From Fen-1258 sp964441505 (GTDB lineage: Bacteria; Bacteroidota; Ignavibacteria; Ignavibacteriales; Melioribacteraceae), in contig CAYTUV010000006.1 in assembly GCA_964441505.1 (NCBI GenBank), forward strand, positions 1-64,000: a stretch of 64,000 nt of DNA, in the 5' to 3' direction. Each line of letters starts with the position of its first letter. The first letter of the stretch is position 1. The notes beneath the pieces were generated by a model, which saw nothing but the letters and a program-made list of their open reading frames with translations, made no database searches and was not told where the DNA came from. The position numbers and the translations under genes were made by a program. Positions 45,001-52,647 of this stretch are shown one piece after another.

Positions 45001-46290
45001 CGTGGCGTGAATGATATATTATCCACCTATGAGGAATCAATAATTACAACCGGTTCTCCATATACAAACAATATTGATCCTTCAATATCTTCACACGAAG
45101 GAGATCCATTGATTAGCTGGAGTGGATATAGCGGAAGCATTCCAACGGCAATTGTAAAAAGAAGAGTTAGCGGAACATGGTCTAATTTCAATTCTTTTGC
45201 AAGCGGTTCTGTAAGAAGTACAAACAACAGTTCCCGGGATGCCGGCACAGACGGAAGTATAATAGCATGGGGTAATATTTATTATGAGCACAAGTTTGTT
45301 AAACTCTTAAATGGAGTGTATTCAAGTATAACTAATATTCCGGAAACAGCAGGTAATGGACAAATTCAATTGAGTAATGGCTATGATTTCAATAACATAA
45401 AATCAGTAGTTCTAAAACAGCCATTATCCGGCATATATGAAGTAAAGCCATTACCGTTCAATTTTTCAACATTGCAAAAAGTAAGCGGAAATGCTCTAAG
45501 TAATTACGGAAGAATGGCAATCGTTCAAAAAGAGAAAAAGAATTTTGTCTATTACCTTGGTGGTATAAAGGTCGATGGTGAAAATATAAAATTCCAACCA
45601 TTCACCGATACATCAAAAATTAAAGATTCCAAAATGATAAGTGAAGTTATTTCATCAGAGTATTTTCACTTAACTTCTAAAAGTACATTAGTGCTTGGTA
45701 ATTTATACTATGCGTTTGAAAATGATAAGTACAAAGAATTAAAAGACAATGATGCTGCTTTTTCAATAGAGCTCGTTAACGTAAACGGTAACACAGTCAA
45801 GGGTGAATTCAATGCTTCGAAGTATGAATTTAGTAAAATAACCGATGATGAATCTATGTATAAGATTGACTGCGGTAAAATCGAAGAAGGGACATATTAT
45901 TTAAGAGTAAAATGCAATGTAAATGGTGTGGCATCTTATTACATAAACGACATGAAATCGGAAGATACACCGGAGTTAAACAAAAAATCATATGAAGAAA
46001 TTAAAATAATGGGTGGTGTTATTCCAAATGATTATCAACTCGGGAATAATTATCCAAATCCATTTAATCCGAGCACAGTAATATCCTATTCGATTCCGTT
46101 ACAAGAATATATAACCTTGAAAGTTTACGATGTACTTGGTAAAGAAGTTGCAACATTAGTTGACGGAATAAAAAGTGCCGGTAATTATAAAGCAACATTT
46201 GATGCATCTAAGCTATCAAGCGGTGTATATCTATATATACTTAAAGCAGGGAAATTTACACAGACAAATAAGATGTTGCTGATGAAATAA
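42064..46290 (+). CDS. S8-like secreted protein with T9SS type A sorting domain
   Basis: A 1408-residue secreted protein. A signal peptide ends at IFAQ (residue 18). A subtilase-like domain spans about 155-575: SEGTAMMEIIHDIAP (198-212), IIVDDLFF (about 244-251) and GTSAAAPHLAG with Ser489. The first catalytic motif reads KVGVISNGMN, with Asn165 where relatives have Asp, so activity is doubtful. A long beta-rich region (about 760-1200) looks like a sialidase/propeller-type repeat domain. The last 75 residues are the T9SS sorting domain (YPNPFNPSTVISY ... KMLLMK). The ATG at 42064 has GAGGTG upstream; the in-frame start at 41992 precedes the signal and is rejected. Confidence 0.85.
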   Translation: MKKLILLLTLCASVIFAQLKNPNLEKKFDSVVLQEINIVMLEKQKGNSPDNIKIKKLSKYRNIGLDEKFRVLVRIRVTDSSVNSRIISLGGEVKYTSHNDLYVWIPIDQVEKVAELDGVLSIGSKGTARSRSEVISEGVALHRTNIANSTFATYGSNVKVGVISNGMNYWTNSRDNGDLPQTVYAVDNTNNITNYPGSEGTAMMEIIHDIAPYSELWFGGINQNDTPLDFANRVTHLKQNGCKIIVDDLFFPNGYSFFQENEISTSILQFTQNNNGCYISAVGNEHGQIYSGVNYTVDTDNFIKFSSSTKELTFTTNYNGTAEIFFQWADNWYYPVRDYDLYVYDSNNNILLTQEHRSPNFPPEEWGEVNVTQGATYKIKIKWYDYNISLAAREIKVLVLGDDITMPLASTEKEVFGHLITNEVIGVAATEASTHTAVESFSSRGPAIVYSSTSGTYISNQQPKITAADGVQTFVGQNGNFSNPFYGTSAAAPHLAGIAAIYYSLFPDDSYTDFLNNLKAGAIAFDGGNSQTWNYKSGYGLADAYNAIDLRMPNGVNVAQIDTAGQSFGTAAIYYLGAWQYKNPNENTQIQPSSGWRFKASQDFKTGTYLKYNHWKKDNTLISDRLNHVNTTISTGEERLKAYFLPAYLSSIQNSLEGVSTLNSGTIEFKDPWLIDYYESPYGTRNQGTSAPYKSRTSPFSPDYTTSYSGDVYKGVLFNQGGTGFTPPYYSVRTQSTQTINGYTSYFQNWSTTNATLQSAGALTTGIVFTGINAVITANFKGHLISNATTGFSSNSQRKVVRTDNDQFHMVYESMNQVWYTRSTDGGSTWLQEQKVDYLGANCKSASIAQSNDGLNKVYVVYQRDAVAADNYPKIILTEFQNGSRTLYADVYTLSSYSYDSKPVTAALNNTVCVVFKPSSTSALSEKNFYYSGSWSAHSDFQVNNTTSNSSNPSIASDVQKYFLAYQNGITEIKYLEFFRGVNDILSTYEESIITTGSPYTNNIDPSISSHEGDPLISWSGYSGSIPTAIVKRRVSGTWSNFNSFASGSVRSTNNSSRDAGTDGSIIAWGNIYYEHKFVKLLNGVYSSITNIPETAGNGQIQLSNGYDFNNIKSVVLKQPLSGIYEVKPLPFNFSTLQKVSGNALSNYGRMAIVQKEKKNFVYYLGGIKVDGENIKFQPFTDTSKIKDSKMISEVISSEYFHLTSKSTLVLGNLYYAFENDKYKELKDNDAAFSIELVNVNGNTVKGEFNASKYEFSKITDDESMYKIDCGKIEEGTYYLRVKCNVNGVASYYINDMKSEDTPELNKKSYEEIKIMGGVIPNDYQLGNNYPNPFNPSTVISYSIPLQEYITLKVYDVLGKEVATLVDGIKSAGNYKATFDASKLSSGVYLYILKAGKFTQTNKMLLMK

Positions 46291-46309
46291 TTTTGCACAC
46301 TATATGCAA

Positions 46310-46378
46310 GTAGCGCAGATTTCTCACATAGTGATGGCTACGCCAAAATCTGCCTGGAGTCAGACAGGTCTGCGCTAC
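46310..46378. repeat. GTAGCGCAGA palindrome, expanded copy
   Basis: GTAGCGCAGA (46310-46319) and TCTGCGCTAC (46369-46378) are perfect inverted arms. Nested GCAGATTT (46315-46322) and AAATCTGC (46346-46353) allow an alternative fold. It starts 20 nt after the T9SS gene's stop codon; a compact relative lies at the same distance after the other T9SS gene (55516). Confidence 0.75.
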
Positions 46379-46438
46379 AACTATCGTAAAGATGTTGTTA
46401 ACAAAATAAAGAGATACAAAAGCAAAGAGTTTGAGGCA

Positions 46439-46510
46439 GTTTATTTCAACACCCTCTGAATAGCTTCAAGAAAATTATCAACCGGAGTAATTTCCAATAG
46501 TATTTTTTCA
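46439..46510 (-). pseudogene. Fragment resembling a RadA C-terminus
   Basis: On the minus strand this frame reads LEKILLEITPVDNFLEAIQRVLK and then stops. Its last 18 residues align without gaps to the C-terminal tail of the RadA encoded 1.4 kb upstream (IEIVPIDNLPSAIKEILN), with about 8 identities. There is no start codon or body, so it is at best a remnant. It lies directly after the amine oxidase gene. Confidence 0.4.
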
Positions 46511-46520
46511 AGATAAAGAA

Positions 46521-47906
46521 TCAAGCAAACGATGCAACAATTTTCTCCGCTGCTCGTAAACCCGATAGATAAGCGCCGTGCACAGTTCCCCTAAATTGCC
46601 TGCTGGTATGTTCCCCGGCAAAAAATAATTTCTTATCAATATCTTCAGCTATTATATCATAATCGGAAGCGTTGGCACCAACGGGAATGTATGAAAAAGC
46701 TCCGCAAAAGAATGGATCTCTATTCCACTGGCTACCGTAATAATAGCTCGTGCCGTATTTATGAGGTGGAAAAACTTTCCATAAATTCTCCAAAGCCCAA
46801 TTAGAATACGAATACGGGTCATACCTTCCAAGAGTCTCGCCATAATTTCCCAGCAAGAATGAAGTAAAAGCATTATTAGATGCATATTTATGCATATTCA
46901 AAAAGTAGTTAAATTTTCCAAACTGATCTGACGCGACACCGAAAGAATATCCGGGATGTACATAGACCGATGAATTGAACTTCAAAGAAAGTTTTTCATT
47001 TGATGACATTTTTAATCTTCTGATCGCTTCGGTTTTCCGTTCAGGCAACAATGGATCGAACGCGATTAATTGATTCTGCAAAACTCCAAGAGGTACGGTA
47101 ATTAAAACGTGTTGGGCTATAAATTCACCTCGATTTGTACTTACATTTATTTTTGAATCCTTATAGTCTATTCTGTTTACAATATGATTTGTAAGAACCG
47201 TCAGACCGGTTGCCAAATAATTCACAATTTTGTCAAATCCATTGATAACCATTAAATCCTGTCCGGAAAATTTTTCTTCATCATTACAATTGAGTGAAGA
47301 CAATTTATCAATCGAAGCGCCGGTTTTTAATTCCAGCTGTTTTGTTAACAGTAATCTCATCAAATAATCATTCAAATATCCCGGTTCAATTCCGTTAATA
47401 ACATCGGTTACACTTTTATTTTGATCGGCATTTAATTTAATTTGTTGAAGCAACGTGTTGTAATTCGTATTGTATTCATTCATCCTTTCATCCGGTATTG
47501 GAATTCCTTTCTCATCATAACCGTAAAAAACTTCACTATTTATATTAAGCAGATCCGCTCCGGCATCTCTTGCAATTTGAGCTATCGGGTTTGTCCGGCC
47601 TCCGTAGATAGTTGATGCCCCATATTCCATTACCATTCCATTTCTTACTTCGGTTTTGATTCTTCCGCCCAGTTTATAACCCGCTTCCAGAATTACAGGC
47701 TCGAGCCCAACAGTTTTTAACGATTTGGCTGCCGCTATGCCGGATATTCCTCCACCTATAATTAATACAACTCCGTTTAGTCGGGGAATTGTGCTATCCG
47801 ATTCAAAATTAACTGTATCTTCTCTGCACGAGGAGAACGGAATCTGTAATGCTGCGGCGGCCGGTAACGAAAGAATAATTTTCTTTAGAAATTCTTTGCG
47901 ATTCAT
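46521..47906 (-). CDS. Flavin monoamine oxidase-like FAD enzyme
   Basis: A 461-residue exported flavoenzyme. The N-terminus MNRKEFLKKI ... IPFSSC is a lipoprotein-type signal with Cys27; it resembles Tat signals of Bacteroidota but lacks the twin Arg. The FAD dinucleotide motif is VLIIGGGISGIAAAKSL (about 46-62), with GGRIKTE and, at the end, FFAGEHTSRQFRGTVHGAYLSG for the isoalloxazine side. It would oxidise an amine to an imine/aldehyde outside the cytoplasm; the substrate is unknown. It sits between radA and a radA-tail-like fragment, which hints that it may be a later arrival. Confidence 0.85.
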   Translation of the reverse strand: MNRKEFLKKIILSLPAAAALQIPFSSCREDTVNFESDSTIPRLNGVVLIIGGGISGIAAAKSLKTVGLEPVILEAGYKLGGRIKTEVRNGMVMEYGASTIYGGRTNPIAQIARDAGADLLNINSEVFYGYDEKGIPIPDERMNEYNTNYNTLLQQIKLNADQNKSVTDVINGIEPGYLNDYLMRLLLTKQLELKTGASIDKLSSLNCNDEEKFSGQDLMVINGFDKIVNYLATGLTVLTNHIVNRIDYKDSKINVSTNRGEFIAQHVLITVPLGVLQNQLIAFDPLLPERKTEAIRRLKMSSNEKLSLKFNSSVYVHPGYSFGVASDQFGKFNYFLNMHKYASNNAFTSFLLGNYGETLGRYDPYSYSNWALENLWKVFPPHKYGTSYYYGSQWNRDPFFCGAFSYIPVGANASDYDIIAEDIDKKLFFAGEHTSRQFRGTVHGAYLSGLRAAEKIVASFA

Positions 47907-47947
47907 AATCTTCTCCCCGACTAAATTAAAACTATCTATCTATTACT

Positions 47948-49318
47948 TCAATTAAGAATTTCTTTTATTGCAGAAGGAAGGTTATCAATAGGAACTATCT
48001 CGATAGTTGCTTTAACCTTTATTGCTTTATAATTATTTGAAGGAATAACAACTTTTTTGAAGCCAAGCTTTGCTGCTTCCTGAATTCGTTTATCTATATT
48101 GCCCACACTTCTCACTTCACCGCCCAAACCGACTTCACCAATTACGACCGTATCATTCTTTGCAAACTTATTGGAGAAGTTGGAGGCAATTGCACAGCAT
48201 ACTGCAAGATCTACAGCCGGTTCATCAATACGTATTCCGCCGGCAATGTTTAGAAAAACATTCTGAGCGGACAAGCGAAGGTTCGCTCTCTTCTCTAGCA
48301 CAGCAAGTAAAATGGATAAGCGGCGGTAATCAAATCCCGTTGCAACGCGTTGAGGATTTCCATAAGATGAGGGAGTAACCAATGCTTGCACTTCAAGAAG
48401 AATGGGACGTGTGCCTTCCATGCTTGATGTTACAACCGAACCGGTAATTTCTTTTTCACGCTCGCTTAAAAATATTTCGCTGGGATTTTTAACTTCCTGC
48501 AATCCGTCATCGTGCATTTCGAAGATGCCGATCTCATTTGTACTGCCGAAACGGTTTTTCTGAGCGCGCAAAATTCTAAATGAGTAACTCCGTTCCCCCT
48601 CGAATTGCAAAACCGTATCTACAATATGTTCAAGAACTTTTGGTCCGGCTATGGTTCCCTCTTTTGTAACGTGACCGACTATAATTATCGCGCAATGTTT
48701 CTTTTTTGCAAGCTGCATAAGTTCTGCGGTGCATTCTCTGATCTGTGTTATGGTACCGGGCGCGTTATCAAAATCTGATTTGTATGTTGTCTGGATCGAA
48801 TCGACAATAACAACATCAGGGGCGTGTTTTTCTATTGCATTAAGTATAATATCAAGATCGGTTTCCGTCATCACGGAAATTTTACTTGCCTGACTGGCAG
48901 GCAGGTCCGAATGTACTTTCAATCTTTTAGCGCGTAGATTAATCTGATTAGCGGATTCCTCCCCTGTCACATATAAAACTTCACCATTAATTTTTGCTGC
49001 TGCCTGCATAACAAGAGTCGATTTACCAATCCCCGGGTCGCCGCCGATTAATACAATAGAGCCCGGCATCAATCCGCCGCCAAGAACCCGGTCGAACTCT
49101 TCGATATTGGTTTTAATTCTCTCTTCGCTTTGATGAGCTTCCGTATTCAGTTTAGTGATAGAAGATTCACCGCTGAATTTTTTCTTTGCCGATTTTTTTT
49201 CTTCAATAAATTCTTCCGTAAAAGAATTCCAGCTTTCGCATGATGGACACTTACCGAGCCATCTTAATTCTTCGTGACCGCAGTTGGAACAGATATATTT
49301 TATTCGGTGTTTAGCCAT
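47948..49318 (-). CDS. radA: DNA repair protein RadA (Sms)
   Basis: A 456-residue branch-migration ATPase. The N-terminal C4 zinc finger (CSNCGHEELRWLGKCPSC, about 10-27) is followed by the Walker A of the RecA-like core GGDPGIGKSTL (about 93-103), the KNRFGSTNEIG motif and the C-terminal Lon-like domain. Compared with E. coli RadA, residues near 148-154 carry an extra LPASQAS, encoded by a CCTGCC palindrome of the intergenic type (48885-48905). The frame is kept. The start codon overlaps the mlaF-like stop by 1 nt (TAATG). Confidence 0.95.
   Translation of the reverse strand: MAKHRIKYICSNCGHEELRWLGKCPSCESWNSFTEEFIEEKKSAKKKFSGESSITKLNTEAHQSEERIKTNIEEFDRVLGGGLMPGSIVLIGGDPGIGKSTLVMQAAAKINGEVLYVTGEESANQINLRAKRLKVHSDLPASQASKISVMTETDLDIILNAIEKHAPDVVIVDSIQTTYKSDFDNAPGTITQIRECTAELMQLAKKKHCAIIIVGHVTKEGTIAGPKVLEHIVDTVLQFEGERSYSFRILRAQKNRFGSTNEIGIFEMHDDGLQEVKNPSEIFLSEREKEITGSVVTSSMEGTRPILLEVQALVTPSSYGNPQRVATGFDYRRLSILLAVLEKRANLRLSAQNVFLNIAGGIRIDEPAVDLAVCCAIASNFSNKFAKNDTVVIGEVGLGGEVRSVGNIDKRIQEAAKLGFKKVVIPSNNYKAIKVKATIEIVPIDNLPSAIKEILN
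48885..48905. repeat. CCTGCC palindrome inside radA
   Basis: CTTGCCTG (48885-48892), loop ACTGG, CAGGCAGG (48898-48905), an 8-bp stem with one G-U pair. It is similar in stem length, loop length and sequence to the intergenic palindrome 39513-39533. It encodes most of the seven extra residues LPASQAS. Confidence 0.6.
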
Positions 49319-50049
49319 TAGAATCCGGTCCGCTGTATAAATTTTTGAATTACCGGATCCGTGCTATCTAGTACTTCCTGTGGTGTACCGGTAAAATATA
49401 TTTTCCCCTCGTGCATCATAGCAATTTTATCGGCTGTGTTTTTTACACTGAACATATCGTGAGTGACTATTATCGAAGTGACATTAAGTTTTTCATTAAG
49501 ATCTTTGATAAGATCGTCAATCGAGTCAGACATTATCGGATCAAGACCGGTGGTCGGTTCATCATATAAAATATAATCCGGATTTGTAACTAATGCGCGC
49601 GCAAGTCCCACCCGTTTTTTCATTCCACCCGAAAGTTCTGACGGTTTTAATTTCTGTGTACCGGGCAATCCAACAAGTTCAAGTTTCTCCTCAACAATTT
49701 TTTTAATCTCATCCGGTGATGTTTTGTTTTCACTCTCAACCAAAGCAAGAGATACATTTTCTTCAACCGTCATTGAATCGAATAACGCCGCACCCTGAAA
49801 TAGAAATCCGAATTTACGGCGTACTTCGTAAAGTTCTTTACGCTCCAGATCGTTTATTACCTTTCCCTCAAACTTGATACACCCTTCATCCGGAGAAAGT
49901 AAACCTACGATATGTTTGAGCAGAACACTTTTACCGCATCCGCTTCTTCCGATAATAGCCAGAGATTCCCCCTCTTTGATAATCAGATTGACACCGCGTA
50001 AGACTCTATTAGAACCAAAACTCTTATGAAGATTTATTATCTCAATCAT
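49318..50049 (-). CDS. MlaF-like ABC transporter ATPase
   Basis: A 243-residue ABC ATPase of the MlaF/MCE-associated (phospholipid trafficking) group. Walker A is IGRSGCGKSVLLKHI (about 34-48), the Q-loop FLFQGAALFDSMTVEENV, the signature LSGGMKKRVGLARAL, Walker B YILYDEPTTGLDP and the switch His VTHD. GAALFDSMTV and the SGGMKKRVGLAR variant are typical of MlaF. No MlaE permease or MCE-domain gene is adjacent, so its partners are elsewhere. It overlaps radA by 1 nt. Confidence 0.85.
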   Translation of the reverse strand: MIEIINLHKSFGSNRVLRGVNLIIKEGESLAIIGRSGCGKSVLLKHIVGLLSPDEGCIKFEGKVINDLERKELYEVRRKFGFLFQGAALFDSMTVEENVSLALVESENKTSPDEIKKIVEEKLELVGLPGTQKLKPSELSGGMKKRVGLARALVTNPDYILYDEPTTGLDPIMSDSIDDLIKDLNEKLNVTSIIVTHDMFSVKNTADKIAMMHEGKIYFTGTPQEVLDSTDPVIQKFIQRTGF

Positions 50050-50123
50050 AGTATTAAGGATAGTTTTTATGATGAAAATATATGAAAGAAAAAAATGTTA
50101 TTCGATTTGAAAGTGAACAAAAG

Positions 50124-50206
50124 AATAGAACGCAGATTTTTATGATAATTAAGATTAGTTATGATCATAGAAAATCATAAACGATCATAGTAATCTGCGT
50201 TCTATT
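50124..50206. repeat. 83-bp inverted repeat with TATGAT-rich interior
   Basis: AATAGAACGCAGATT (50124-50138) and AATCTGCGTTCTATT (50192-50206) are perfect 15-bp arms. The interior is made of TTATGAT/ATCATAA-type units that can pair again. It lies 11 bp after the cytochrome stop codon in the 167-bp gap before the mlaF-like gene. A shorter sequence related to its right arm (AATCTGCGTGATTTTTT) occurs near 55650. Confidence 0.7.
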
Positions 50207-50216
50207 TAAAATCTTT

Positions 50217-51725
50217 TTACGGATTAACACCCGTATGACAATCGACACAGTTCATTTCTTTCCACGCCTCTCCGCTTTCGGCATCGGGATGCTTAAAGAT
50301 TAAGAATGAATTTATAGGTGAGACTTCCAATTTATCCAGTGGTCCCTGTGCGTTAATGAGATGGCACTGATTACAATCTTTTTTGATCAATCGTCCTTGT
50401 ACGGTTGAATGGTTGTCATTGTGGCAACGGAAGCAACCCATAAATTCCATATGACCGATATTGTTAGGATAAACATTCCACCGCACATTCATTTCAGGAA
50501 AAATATTTTTCTTAAATGCTTCCTGAATTCCTTGAACCGCTCTATCGATCAAATACTTTTTGGTTGAATAAATATCCGGGTATGATTCCTTGTAATATCT
50601 ATTTATCTCATCCCTTATCACAATCATTGCGGTATCTGTAGTAGAAAATTGTTTGTTCACTATTTCAACTGCTTTGGCTTTCATCCACGGAAGTTCTTTG
50701 GGAATTGTACCGGCGGCAAGCGCCTGATTAATAAAAAATGAAGGGGGCTGATAATTATGTGACGGCCTGTTATGGCAATCCATACAATCCATAGTGCGTG
50801 TCTGCATTGTATCTAAAGCTTTTTTATCAACACTTTCATTTTTATCCTGATAAATAAAAACTTCTCCAGTTTTCAGGTTAGTATATCGAACCCAGGGAAT
50901 TTTCTCACGCTTGTTATCGGTTGCTTTATATTCTATACGAACATTAGGATTGATGTGCCAATGAATTCCTTCTTGTGTACCAAGGGCACTTATCTGAGGA
51001 CCAATTTTCATTGTAAGAGAAATGTCCCATTCGGAATTTTTTTCATCAGTTAAATAGTGTCTTTGAGTAACTAATTTTCTTGAATAAAATTTCTGAGGCC
51101 AATGGCATTGTTCACAAGTTTCGCGTGCAGGACGCAAATTAGAGATTGGAGTTTCAATTGGTCGTGGAATAGTTCCTAATGTTACTGCGTATACTTGATA
51201 TAAACCGGAAAGTTTGGATCTTACATACCAATCTGCACCTTCACCAACGTGGCAAGCAACGCAGGCAACTTTTGCGTGAGGCGAATTTTGATAGGCTATA
51301 TATTCAGGCTTCATTACCTCATGACAGAGTTTTCCGCAAAACTCTACAGATTCTGTATAATGAAATGCTTCGTAGCTTCCGAACGCTGTAAGAAAGAGAA
51401 ATATTGTTGTTCCAATTGAAAAGACGAAGAAAGCATGTCTATGGCGGATGTCATTAAGATTAACATGAGGCCATTCTCTTGGAGGAAGTACGTGATGCTT
51501 TTTGTCTCTCCGTACTTTTAAAAACATTCCAACCGGAATCATTATTAAACCAAATACCAGAAATCCGGGAAGAATTATATATACTACCAATCCAAGGTAA
51601 GTGCCGCCCCCGGATGTAAATGTAATCACAAATAAAAAGATTATCATGAAAAGGCTTATCAACGCAATTGTAGCACCGATAAGTGAGATCCAGTTTTGTG
51701 ATGAATGAGGTAATTTCAGCTTCAT
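50217..51725 (-). CDS. Membrane-anchored seven-heme cytochrome c (NapC/NirT-related)
   Basis: A 502-residue multiheme cytochrome. Three hydrophobic segments (about 13-38, 43-68, 103-120) precede a periplasmic domain with seven heme motifs: an unusual CGKLCH (three residues between Cys), then CVACH, CEQCH, CMDCH, CFRCH, CNQCH and CVDCH. The first two, with the EVMKPEYIAYQNSPHAKVAC linker, are typical of the NapC/NirT quinol-dehydrogenase group. It would carry electrons from the quinone pool to a periplasmic acceptor. No terminal reductase gene is adjacent, so the acceptor is unknown. Confidence 0.88.
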   Translation of the reverse strand: MKLKLPHSSQNWISLIGATIALISLFMIIFLFVITFTSGGGTYLGLVVYIILPGFLVFGLIMIPVGMFLKVRRDKKHHVLPPREWPHVNLNDIRHRHAFFVFSIGTTIFLFLTAFGSYEAFHYTESVEFCGKLCHEVMKPEYIAYQNSPHAKVACVACHVGEGADWYVRSKLSGLYQVYAVTLGTIPRPIETPISNLRPARETCEQCHWPQKFYSRKLVTQRHYLTDEKNSEWDISLTMKIGPQISALGTQEGIHWHINPNVRIEYKATDNKREKIPWVRYTNLKTGEVFIYQDKNESVDKKALDTMQTRTMDCMDCHNRPSHNYQPPSFFINQALAAGTIPKELPWMKAKAVEIVNKQFSTTDTAMIVIRDEINRYYKESYPDIYSTKKYLIDRAVQGIQEAFKKNIFPEMNVRWNVYPNNIGHMEFMGCFRCHNDNHSTVQGRLIKKDCNQCHLINAQGPLDKLEVSPINSFLIFKHPDAESGEAWKEMNCVDCHTGVNP

Positions 51726-51881
51726 TTTATTCCTTCAGAATAGCTTATCAATTTAAATTTGAGGGCAATAATACAATTTTTTTGCTTCTTTGAAGCAAAC
51801 TTAGGTAGTGCGGGCTAAATATCCAACATGTATTTATTCGTTTTCTAACTCCTGACATTTTTAAAGAGTTATTACAATCTA

Positions 51882-51960
51882 TTGATAGTCCATTTGAAAA
51901 GGTTTGACTATCAAAAAAAAAGAGGTTATTTAGTCAGTAGAAAATCGAATTAACTATCAA
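51882..51960. promoter_or_regulatory. Three ACTATCAA motifs before the lipoprotein cluster
   Basis: TTGATAGTC (51882-51890) and GACTATCAA (51906-51914) form a perfect 9-bp inverted repeat with a 15-nt spacer. A third ACTATCAA lies at 51953-51960, 20 bp before the ATG at 51981. This looks like an operator with an accessory half-site. The rest of the 255-bp gap holds one more hairpin (TTTGCTTC/GAAGCAAA near 51780) and nothing else I can name. Confidence 0.4.
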
Positions 51961-51980
51961 ATAACTAAAACTGGGGAAAT

Positions 51981-52595
51981 ATGAAACCCTTCTTAAAAGC
52001 AGCAACATTTCTTCCTTTATTTACAATTCTTATTTCTTGTAAGAATAATTCTTTGGATACTGAATTAAGTACACATACAATTCGGCCAACAACAATTCGA
52101 TGCGTCGTACAAAATCTCAGATTTTATGAGGGTGGAAAAACTGAGGAACCACAATATGATTATACAAACAATACTTTATTAATTGGGAAATCCATTTCTA
52201 CCAGCCCAGGCCTCAAAACATATACACGCACTTGCGGATTTATTACGTTTGATCTTACAAAAATTTTTGGAAGTACTCCTCATGTAGATAACGCCGTTCT
52301 CAATATCAAACTTCGTTATATGAGCAGTCTGCCCAATAATTTAAAGTATGGTGTGATGCTACTTAATAACGAATTATTAAGTACCCCATTAAATTCAGTA
52401 TGGTCAACAATTGCAATGGGTCCCTCTGTTGTCTCAGGCAATTATGACGAATCGCTGTCATTTAATGTTACCGATATTATTAACTCCGGGGCGCCAAGTG
52501 GAAAAATTACATTTGGGATTAGAGCAGAAGACATTGAGCAGATGCAAATCCTAGTCTCGGATTATTCCATCACGTATTCAGGTTCTTCAAAATAA
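51981..52595 (+). CDS. Lipoprotein with beta-sandwich-like domain
   Basis: A 204-residue lipoprotein. Lipobox LISC gives Cys20. The body (about 35-200) has the strand pattern of DNRLRE/CBM96-type stalk or binding domains: a TRTCGFITFDLTKIFG strand, an AVLNIKLRYM strand and a late LSFNVTDIINSG. This family call is tentative. The first 60 nt differ from those of the propeller lipoprotein at 40602 in only about seven positions, although the mature proteins are unrelated. It is followed by another lipoprotein gene 52 bp away. Confidence 0.6.
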   Translation: MKPFLKAATFLPLFTILISCKNNSLDTELSTHTIRPTTIRCVVQNLRFYEGGKTEEPQYDYTNNTLLIGKSISTSPGLKTYTRTCGFITFDLTKIFGSTPHVDNAVLNIKLRYMSSLPNNLKYGVMLLNNELLSTPLNSVWSTIAMGPSVVSGNYDESLSFNVTDIINSGAPSGKITFGIRAEDIEQMQILVSDYSITYSGSSK

Positions 52596-52647
52596 ATAGA
52601 AAATTTGGAAATAGTTTTACTGCGATTGATATAAATAAGAGGAATAA

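Noticed and set aside
46521..47906. Tat signal on the amine oxidase
   Set aside because: The N-terminus has MNRKEFLKK with no twin Arg; a lipoprotein signal explains it better.
51773..51795. Terminator TTTGCTTC/GAAGCAAA
   Set aside because: The T-run precedes rather than follows the stem on the plus strand, and on the minus strand the stem is followed by A; also it lies upstream of the cytochrome gene, not after a gene.
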